From an uncultured Cytophagaceae bacterium (GTDB lineage: Bacteria; Bacteroidota; Bacteroidia; Cytophagales; Microscillaceae), in contig CALDJV010000322.1 in NCBI GenBank assembly GCA_937899305.1, forward strand, positions 1 through 11,277: a stretch of 11,277 nt of DNA. The letters are read 5' to 3'. The notes beneath the pieces are model-generated. The model saw nothing but the letters and a program-made list of their open reading frames with translations. It was not told where the DNA came from and searched no databases. This document shows, piece by piece, positions 6,486-11,277 of this stretch (positions within the stretch are counted from its first letter, which is position 1; each line of letters starts with the position of its first letter). Made by a program: the position numbers and the translations under genes.

Positions 6486-7727
6486 ATGAAACAAAACTAC
6501 TACCGAGTATTCCATTCTGGCATCAAAGGATGGATTGTACTCATTATATTATTGGCGATACAAGCCTGTGGGGGAGGAGGCGAAACCAAAAAAAACTCCT
6601 CTAACACCAACCAAGACACGACGGCCAACGCCAACCAAGACACGACCAAATCGAGTGAAGTGCAGCCTAAAGCGGCTCAAGTAGATGCGAAACTGACTGC
6701 CCATGCTTACTTGTTTGCGGGGCTCACCCCAGACGATAAAGCCGGAATGGACAGCGTTTTTGACCAATCGGGAGCCAAAAATCACATGACTGCTTTTGGC
6801 CAACAATGGGGCAAACTAGAAAATGCCCGTTTGAAAAAGATGCGCACTTGGCGTGAGGCCGAACTCGCCAAACTCAATAATGAGCCTCATAACTTATTTT
6901 ATCCCTTCAGTGGTCCAGATTTCATCAATGCTTATGAGTTTTTTCCAAATTGTGACAATTACCTGATGTTTGGCCTGGAAAAAGTGGGTAATCTGCCCGA
7001 CTTTTCTCAACAAAAAGCCGGCTTTGTAACCAATTATTTAGGAAGTGTACGCAATGCCTTGGGAGAAATTTTTCAACGCAATTATTTCATTACCACCATT
7101 ATGGGGAGCGAATTGAACTCCAATGTGCAAGGAGTGGTTCCGTTGATGTTTACTTTTTTGGCTCGCACCAATAACCAAATCGTGAAAGTAGAGAAGATCC
7201 AATTGCAACCCGATGGTACCCCCAAGTCATTTCCTTTATCGGAAAAATTGAATCCCAAAACGTCGGTAGTAGGACTGATGGTAGAGTTCTTGGGCAAGGG
7301 GAAAACCAAGTCTCAGAAAATCTATTATTTTGGTACCGATGTACGCGATGCCGAGATGCCGAAGAAAATGGAGTTGACCAAGTTTATCAAAAGTTTTCCT
7401 AACAAAATATCTTTTGTAAAATCTTGTCAATACACCCTGCACGAATCACAGTTTAAAGTGATGCGCAACTTGATTCTGGAAGATACCGAAGCCGTATTGC
7501 AAGACGATACCGGAGTGCGCTATGATGTGCTGAAAGAACAAGGGTGGAATGTGAAGCTTTATGGCAAATACAACTGGCCCATCGCCGATTTTGGCAAATA
7601 TACCTATCAGCCTACCCTCAAAAAGGCATTTGCCGAAGACGCCACGGTCAAACCTTTGAATTTTACTTATGGGTATCATTGGAATACGGACAATACCAGC
7701 GTAATTTTGGCTTTTAAACAAAAATAA
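6486..7727 (+). CDS. Lipoprotein of unrecognised family, first of a tandem paralogous pair
   Basis: This 413-residue protein is a predicted envelope lipoprotein; I do not recognise a characterised function. The signal segment ends LAIQAC (23-28), giving lipidated Cys28, followed by GGGG and a linker containing NQDTT twice (42-46, 50-54). The conserved body starts near residue 70. Blocks shared with the downstream paralogue include AYLFAGL..DDKAGMD (74-89), NEPHNLFYPFSGPDF (132-146), FFPNCDNYLMFGLE (152-165), RNYFITT (198-204), EFLGKGKTKSQKIYYFG (267-283), LQDDTGV (338-344), and GYHWNTDNTS (396-405). The invariant His, Asp and Cys in these blocks (H135, D145, C156, D157) could be functional, but no known catalytic signature is evident. 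The ATG at 6486 is chosen because it gives a standard lipoprotein signal; an upstream in-frame start at 6420 would put 22 polar residues before it. The paralogue starts 14 bp after the stop, so the two are surely one operon. Confidence 0.88.
   Translation: MKQNYYRVFHSGIKGWIVLIILLAIQACGGGGETKKNSSNTNQDTTANANQDTTKSSEVQPKAAQVDAKLTAHAYLFAGLTPDDKAGMDSVFDQSGAKNHMTAFGQQWGKLENARLKKMRTWREAELAKLNNEPHNLFYPFSGPDFINAYEFFPNCDNYLMFGLEKVGNLPDFSQQKAGFVTNYLGSVRNALGEIFQRNYFITTIMGSELNSNVQGVVPLMFTFLARTNNQIVKVEKIQLQPDGTPKSFPLSEKLNPKTSVVGLMVEFLGKGKTKSQKIYYFGTDVRDAEMPKKMELTKFIKSFPNKISFVKSCQYTLHESQFKVMRNLILEDTEAVLQDDTGVRYDVLKEQGWNVKLYGKYNWPIADFGKYTYQPTLKKAFAEDATVKPLNFTYGYHWNTDNTSVILAFKQK
6607..6646 (+). repeat. Short direct repeat in the lipoprotein linker
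   Basis: A 16-base word (CCAACCAAGACACGAC) occurs at 6607-6622 and again at 6631-6646, a 24-base (eight-codon) period. It encodes the doubled TNQDTT / ANQDTT part of the flexible linker after the lipidated Cys, and is absent from the downstream paralogue. Slippage could change linker length without breaking the frame. Confidence 0.8.
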
Positions 7728-7741
7728 TTTTTTTCAAATCG

Positions 7742-8962
7742 ATGAAACTACTACAAAAATATAGCGCATTAGTATTGCTAGTGGGCACTCTGGGGTTTAC
7801 TGCCTGTGATAACCAATCAAGTGGTAACGAGACAAATACTGATACTACAAATACCTCTAAAGCAGACAGCACCAAAGCCGATAGTGCTGGCACCACCGAA
7901 GTAGCCGCAGATGTAAAACCAGATGCAGCGCTTACGGCCAAGGCTTACTTGATGGCGGGTTTGGATATTGAAGACAAAGGAGGGATGGACGATTTGTTTG
8001 CCAGCCCAGAAGGACAAGAACACATTAAACTATTGAGCGAAAGCTGGAATCAGTTGGAACAAAATCGCTTGAGCAAAATTCGTCCTTGGCGTGATCAGGA
8101 AGTAGGCCATTTGAACAAAGAGCCGCATAATTTATTTTACCCATTCAGTGGCCCTGATTTCTTGAATGCATTTTTGTATTTCCCCAATTGTGACAACTAC
8201 TTGATGTTCGGTTTAGAACCTATAGGGGAGCTACCGAATTTCAAAGCTGATGATAAAAAAATGACGAAGCAGTATTTGTATCGTTCTCGTGAGGCGCTGG
8301 CCGAGTTGCTGAAACGAAATTACTTCATTACCAGCTACATGAGTGGTGACCTGAATACGGCTTCATTGAAGGGAGTATTGCCTTTGATGTCCATCTTTTT
8401 GGCCCGAACTGGCAGCAAGATCATAAAAGTAGAACGCATTGTATTTGATACTGAGGGGAATCGTAAAGTAGTACCAGTGACGGTGACTACCGATAAAGAT
8501 CGCACTTTGTTGCACATTGAGTTTATTGGCAAAGGCAAAACCAAACCTCAAAACATCTATTATTTTGGCTCAGATATTCAAGAAAAGTTTGTAACCAAGA
8601 AAAAGCACTTCATCGACTTTATCAAAAGCTTTGACAATAAGATTACTTTGACTAAATCAGCCTCTTACTTGCCTCACTATGAGATTTTTAAGACCATTCG
8701 GGATATCATTCTAGACGAAAGCACCGCTGTATTGCAAGACGATACTGGAGTGCCGTATAGTTACTATAAAAAACGAGGCTGGGATGTGCAGTTGTATGGA
8801 AAATACGCTCGTCCGGTTTCAGACTTTAAGAGTGGCTATCAGGCCGATTTGCGAGATGCTTTTAAAACCGATAAAACGGTCAAAAAACTGGATTTCACCT
8901 ACGGTTATCACTGGAAAACCGACAACACCAGTTTGTTATTCTGCCAAAAACCTAAAAAATAA
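7742..8962 (+). CDS. Lipoprotein of unrecognised family, second of the tandem paralogous pair
   Basis: This 406-residue protein is the paralogue of the gene just upstream and aligns with it end to end with few gaps. The signal peptide ends GFTAC, giving lipidated Cys22, followed by a T/S/D/K-rich linker with KADSTKADSA (40-49). Shared blocks are AYLMAGL..EDKGGMD (68-83), KEPHNLFYPFSGPDF (126-140), YFPNCDNYLMFGLEP (146-160), KRNYFITS (191-198), FIGKGKTKPQNIYYFG (261-276), AVLQDDTGVPY (329-339), GWDVQLYGKY (346-355), and FTYGYHWKTDNTSLLF (385-400). The linkers differ almost completely, while these blocks are nearly identical, which suggests functional constraint on the body. The start at 7742 directly precedes the signal peptide; there is no Shine-Dalgarno sequence, and the 14-base intergenic gap implies co-transcription. 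It may act with its partner as a heterodimer or on a related ligand; this is inference. I cannot name the family. Confidence 0.9.
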   Translation: MKLLQKYSALVLLVGTLGFTACDNQSSGNETNTDTTNTSKADSTKADSAGTTEVAADVKPDAALTAKAYLMAGLDIEDKGGMDDLFASPEGQEHIKLLSESWNQLEQNRLSKIRPWRDQEVGHLNKEPHNLFYPFSGPDFLNAFLYFPNCDNYLMFGLEPIGELPNFKADDKKMTKQYLYRSREALAELLKRNYFITSYMSGDLNTASLKGVLPLMSIFLARTGSKIIKVERIVFDTEGNRKVVPVTVTTDKDRTLLHIEFIGKGKTKPQNIYYFGSDIQEKFVTKKKHFIDFIKSFDNKITLTKSASYLPHYEIFKTIRDIILDESTAVLQDDTGVPYSYYKKRGWDVQLYGKYARPVSDFKSGYQADLRDAFKTDKTVKKLDFTYGYHWKTDNTSLLFCQKPKK

Positions 8963-9021
8963 TCTGGGGTTGGAGCGGTCTTATCAGGTACTTTAGGCAA
9001 AATAATGTTTTATATATCATA

Positions 9022-9058
9022 TTATACCTGACAGGTTTTCAAAACTCGTCAGGTATAA
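9022..9058. repeat. Long palindromic hairpin in the convergent gap
   Basis: Arms 9022-9032 and 9048-9058 are perfectly complementary (11 bp, core ACCTGAC / GTCAGGT). Inside, after one A-C mismatch (9033/9047) and a G-T wobble, TTTT and AAAA pair around the centre at 9040. There is no T-run on either side, so a classical intrinsic terminator is not supported, though a bidirectional transcript end between the converging genes is plausible. Palindromes with an ACCTGACAGG-type core are, to my recollection, widespread between genes in Bacteroidota, so this may be a dispersed element. Confidence 0.7.
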
Positions 9059-9116
9059 ACTTGCTTAAAGCTTATATGATTATCACGAATTCTAAATCGT
9101 TTACGAGATATGGTAT

Positions 9117-9144
9117 TTATTGGTTTTCGCGTGAAAACCAATAA
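9117..9144. repeat. Second perfect hairpin in the convergent gap
   Basis: A 12-bp perfect stem (9117-9128 with 9133-9144; TTATTGGTTTTC / GAAAACCAATAA) encloses the four-base loop GCGT. It sits 59 bases right of the first palindrome and about 70 bases past the stop codon of the minus-strand operon. No T-run follows on either strand. It may stabilise or end transcripts of the SPOR-like operon. Confidence 0.65.
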
Positions 9145-9212
9145 GAGGTAATTTAAACCTCGCGCAACCATTTAGCCATATAACAATGAGCCGAAGGCGG
9201 AACAATTAAACT

Positions 9213-9866
9213 TTAAAGCCCTAATTTTTCTAAAATATCCCGAACATCAATAATGATTTTATTATCGGCATATCCTACTACATAAGGCTGGTATTGTTCC
9301 TTGTCTTTGTTCATTACCTTGGCGATGTATTTTTTGAAATACAAGGCTTCCCAATAACTGGTAAAATACCCCAAACAATAACGATAATAGGTTTTGTCAT
9401 CGTTTGGATTTACATAAGGTTCGATGATAAAGTTTTTGTGCTTATTGGCAAACTCACTAAAGTTTTTTGAAGTATAAGAACCAATAATTACCTTGAAAGT
9501 AGTATCAGAGACGGTGATTTTAGTGCGTTGAGGTGTTGCATTGACTTCCTTTTGTTTTTTACGCAATGCCTTGATCTCATCTTGCAATTGCTGGACCAAC
9601 AACTTTTTGTCCCGTAACTCCTTTTGCTTTTTGTCTACTTCTGAGCGTTTATCGGTAATTAAAACCGTTTTTTCTTTTATTTTTTTATCTAAGCTAGCTT
9701 CTGCGGATAACATAACCCGAAACTCTTTCAGATTACTATTCAGTTTTCTAACCTCTACCTTGAGGGCTTTTTTTTCAGCTTTAGATAGTTTTTGAGCATA
9801 CAGGGATGGAGTACTCCCGAGGATGGCCAAAATAAACAGTAGAAAACGATATTTATGAAATGTCAT
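9213..9866 (-). CDS. Exported coiled-coil protein with SPOR-like C-terminus (third gene of the trio)
   Basis: This 217-residue protein has a signal peptide (1-24, ending LYA|Q), then LSKAEKKALK (27-36), and a long Lys/Glu/Asp-rich, probably coiled-coil region to about residue 108. A C-terminal module (122-210) has the SPOR-like strand pattern: FKVIIGSY (124-131), YYRYCLGYFTSYWEALYFKKYI (160-181), and YVVGYADNKII (195-205). SPOR domains bind peptidoglycan stripped of stem peptides at division or growth sites, but this copy is diverged, so that activity is not assured. Proteins of this layout in Bacteroidota are often loosely labelled ezrin/radixin/moesin-like because of the coiled coil; that label says nothing about function. 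It is the last gene of the operon, starting 21 bp after the preceding stop. The ATG at 9866 gives the signal peptide directly. Confidence 0.87.
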   Translation of the reverse strand: MTFHKYRFLLFILAILGSTPSLYAQKLSKAEKKALKVEVRKLNSNLKEFRVMLSAEASLDKKIKEKTVLITDKRSEVDKKQKELRDKKLLVQQLQDEIKALRKKQKEVNATPQRTKITVSDTTFKVIIGSYTSKNFSEFANKHKNFIIEPYVNPNDDKTYYRYCLGYFTSYWEALYFKKYIAKVMNKDKEQYQPYVVGYADNKIIIDVRDILEKLGL

Positions 9867-9887
9867 AAGTGGGCGATTTTGTAAATA

Positions 9888-10484
9888 TTAGTCAATTCTT
9901 TTTCCGTCGGTATAGGTGACCACCTTTACGGCCTTGATAAATAACTCATTCAGAATTTTAACAAACTTATCGGCTTCCGTTTTATCTTTAAAATAACCCA
10001 GGGTATATTTCTTTAAGCCATCACTATCCAAATCACCCGTAAAAACGGCCTTTTTTTCTCCTTGTACAATTTCCTTGTACAAATCATTATCGGTAATTTC
10101 TACTTGTACTTTGTAAATAGTGCCTTGTTCATTGGTTTCCTTTTTGATTACCTTCTTGGTCTCTTTCTTTTCGTTTTTCAAACGTTCTATCTCGGCCCTC
10201 AGCGCCGCCTCTTCCTTGGTTTTGGCAGCAATCTCAGCATCAATCTTGTCGGTATTTACTGGAGCTTGAAGTTGTTTTTCAAGGTCAGCCAATTTGTTTT
10301 CCTTATCTTCAATATTCTGTTTGAACTCTTTAAATTTTGCCGGGTTTTTATAGTAACGCTTCAGTACCCGTCGCAACTGCTTTTTAGACATTTTTTCGGG
10401 GTCTTTCTCTTTTTGAGCCTGAACTGGCAAGACTACTGCTACAATTAGCAAAACAATGAACAAAGAAAATACACGATTTATCAT
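9888..10484 (-). CDS. Exported coiled-coil protein with diverged SPOR-like C-terminus (second gene of the trio)
   Basis: This 198-residue protein has a signal peptide (1-23, ending VQA|Q), then MSKKQLRRVLKRYYKNPAK (32-50), related to the LSKAEKK.. and LYKNPAK segments of the first trio member. A highly charged coiled-coil region follows (about 52-115, including ALRAEIERLKNEKKE at 94-108). The C-terminus (122-197) is SPOR-like: IYKVQVEI (123-130), KKYTLGYFKDKTEADKFVKIL (158-178), and VKVVTYTDGKRI (186-197). The first strand lacks the usual 'VGxY/F' (VEI instead), so it is the most degenerate of the three. I chose the ATG at 10484; the frame stays open to a TTG at 10535, but that would put 17 polar residues ahead of the signal peptide. 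The gap to the upstream stop is 51 bp. It is likely periplasmic; the binding partner is unknown. Confidence 0.85.
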   Translation of the reverse strand: MINRVFSLFIVLLIVAVVLPVQAQKEKDPEKMSKKQLRRVLKRYYKNPAKFKEFKQNIEDKENKLADLEKQLQAPVNTDKIDAEIAAKTKEEAALRAEIERLKNEKKETKKVIKKETNEQGTIYKVQVEITDNDLYKEIVQGEKKAVFTGDLDSDGLKKYTLGYFKDKTEADKFVKILNELFIKAVKVVTYTDGKRID

Positions 10485-10535
10485 AAATATAGAGGTGATT
10501 TGGTGAGTGATCTGATCATTTGTCTCAATAAACAA

Positions 10536-11216
10536 TTATTTGCCTCCGTCAGTATTGACTTCTTCTGTTTTAGGAGTGCTGTTGCTGGCTCCACCCAATG
10601 CTTCTTTAATAGATATGCGATTGCCATCTTTGAAAGCGACTACCCAAGCTCCTTTGATACCCAAACGTTCGAGATGATCGGCAAAAGATTTGGCGGGTTG
10701 GTATTGTCTAAAAGAACCTAACAAATGCTTGTTATATCCATCAGCACTTTCGTTGGTGTAATCAGATCCACCATTACCTGTGCCAATGCTGCGGCCCTTG
10801 TAGGCACCTACCTGAACTTTAAAAACGACACCTGCTACCGTACCAGTAGGTGTGGGGGTAGGGTTGGCAGTGGCTACTGGTTTGCGATTTTCTAATTCCT
10901 TGATTTTATTTTTGGCTCTCTTCAGGCGAGCGCTCAAACTATCAATGGTGCTCAACATCACCGATTCTCTTTGTTCGAAATCGTGCTGAGCGGCTTTTAG
11001 CTTCAATATTTCTTTTTTATTGTTATCAAGCTCTTCATTGGCTTTGTTCTTCGCATCCTTGAGCACTTTGAGTTTAGCGGGGTTTTTATATAAATCCTTT
11101 GCTTCCTTTTTCAATGCTTTCTTTTCGGCTTTTGAGAGTTCCTGGGCTTGAGTATGATTCACCGTTACTAGTCCGATGAACAGGCTCAATAGTATACATT
11201 TGGTCATAAACTTCAT
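10536..11216 (-). CDS. Exported coiled-coil protein with SPOR-like C-terminus (first gene of the trio)
   Basis: This 226-residue protein is the promoter-proximal member of the trio. The signal peptide (1-24) ends TQA|Q. LSKAEKKALKKEAKDLYKNP (27-46) opens a coiled-coil region that runs to about 113, with heptad-like stretches such as LSARLKRAKNKIKELE (94-109). A PTPTPTG linker (119-125) precedes the best SPOR-like module of the three (131-205): VFKVQVGAYKG (131-141), YNKHLLGSFRQYQPAKSFADHL (161-182), and AWVVAFKDGNRISIKEAL (190-207). A polar 20-residue tail follows. ATG codons at 11216 and 11207 are both possible; either keeps the signal peptide. The right copy of the 40-bp inverted repeat ends seven bases before the first ATG, so it forms the leader of this operon. 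A role in the periplasm near peptidoglycan is inferred from SPOR families and has not been shown. Confidence 0.89.
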   Translation of the reverse strand: MKFMTKCILLSLFIGLVTVNHTQAQELSKAEKKALKKEAKDLYKNPAKLKVLKDAKNKANEELDNNKKEILKLKAAQHDFEQRESVMLSTIDSLSARLKRAKNKIKELENRKPVATANPTPTPTGTVAGVVFKVQVGAYKGRSIGTGNGGSDYTNESADGYNKHLLGSFRQYQPAKSFADHLERLGIKGAWVVAFKDGNRISIKEALGGASNSTPKTEEVNTDGGK

Positions 11217-11223
11217 GAGATCG

Positions 11224-11263
11224 ATCCGACTTTCCGCACGTGTGTTTCTAAAAAATATTAATT
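11224..11263 (-). repeat. Right copy of the 40-bp perfect inverted repeat, in the operon leader
   Basis: This is the exact reverse complement of positions 1-40. On the minus strand it occupies the stretch from 8 to 47 bases before the ATG at 11216, so it should hold the 5' leader and perhaps the core promoter of the SPOR-like operon. Its T-rich end (TAATATTTTTT on the minus strand) could supply a -7-like element, but I cannot match the full Bacteroidota consensus with an upstream TTG in the 14 bases left before the window edge. Confidence 0.9.
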
Positions 11264-11277
11264 AGCTAACACTTTGT

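Noticed and set aside
10062..10448. Plus-strand 128-codon, Phe/Leu-rich open frame
   Set aside because: It is the antisense image of the Lys/Glu-rich coiled-coil region of the second SPOR-like gene, which produces an artificially hydrophobic frame.
10485..10535. TTG-initiated extension of the second SPOR-like gene
   Set aside because: It would put 17 polar residues ahead of a good signal peptide; the ATG at 10484 is a better start.

Overview
The window looks like a chromosomal piece from a Bacteroidota bacterium, most likely a gliding or marine member of the Cytophagales; naming a genus would be a guess. Four lines of evidence agree. The largest protein ends in a type IX secretion (T9SS) sorting domain. 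Lipoprotein and signal-peptidase-I signals are abundant, and all four predicted signal-peptidase-I substrates would start with Gln after cleavage (the Bacteroidetes 'Q-rule'). Start codons lack clear Shine-Dalgarno sequences. The DNA is AT-rich with long A/T-rich intergenic gaps. No tRNA, rRNA, transposase, phage gene, CRISPR array or recognisable defence system was found.

Layout, left to right. Positions 1-357 are non-coding and open with a 40-bp sequence that recurs, perfectly inverted, at 11224-11263. An orphan ECF sigma factor of SigZ type (358-942, minus) follows, then about 0.9 kb without a supportable gene. A two-gene minus-strand unit comes next: a 1253-residue secreted protein (2369-6130) and, 50 bp downstream of its stop, a small lipocalin-like lipoprotein (1893-2318), closed by a good intrinsic terminator (1833-1863). 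The secreted protein has 13 BNR/Ycf48-like motifs, a choice-of-anchor-D-like domain, five tandem Ig-like repeats and a T9SS C-terminal domain. A 355-bp divergent intergenic region with three short inverted repeats separates it from a plus-strand pair of paralogous lipoproteins of unrecognised function (6486-7727 and 7742-8962), almost certainly co-transcribed. Two strong hairpins sit in the 250-bp convergent gap. The right end is a minus-strand operon of three paralogous exported coiled-coil proteins with C-terminal SPOR-like modules (11216 down to 9213).

Apart from the sigma factor, every gene found encodes a predicted cell-envelope or secreted protein. The T9SS cargo and its small lipoprotein may act together at the cell surface, and the SPOR-like trio is likely periplasmic and envelope-associated. 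No shared pathway linking all the units is visible. The features most worth following up are the long-range perfect inverted repeat lying in the leader of the SPOR-like operon, the duplicated lipoprotein family with strongly conserved motifs, and the diverged SPOR-like triplet.
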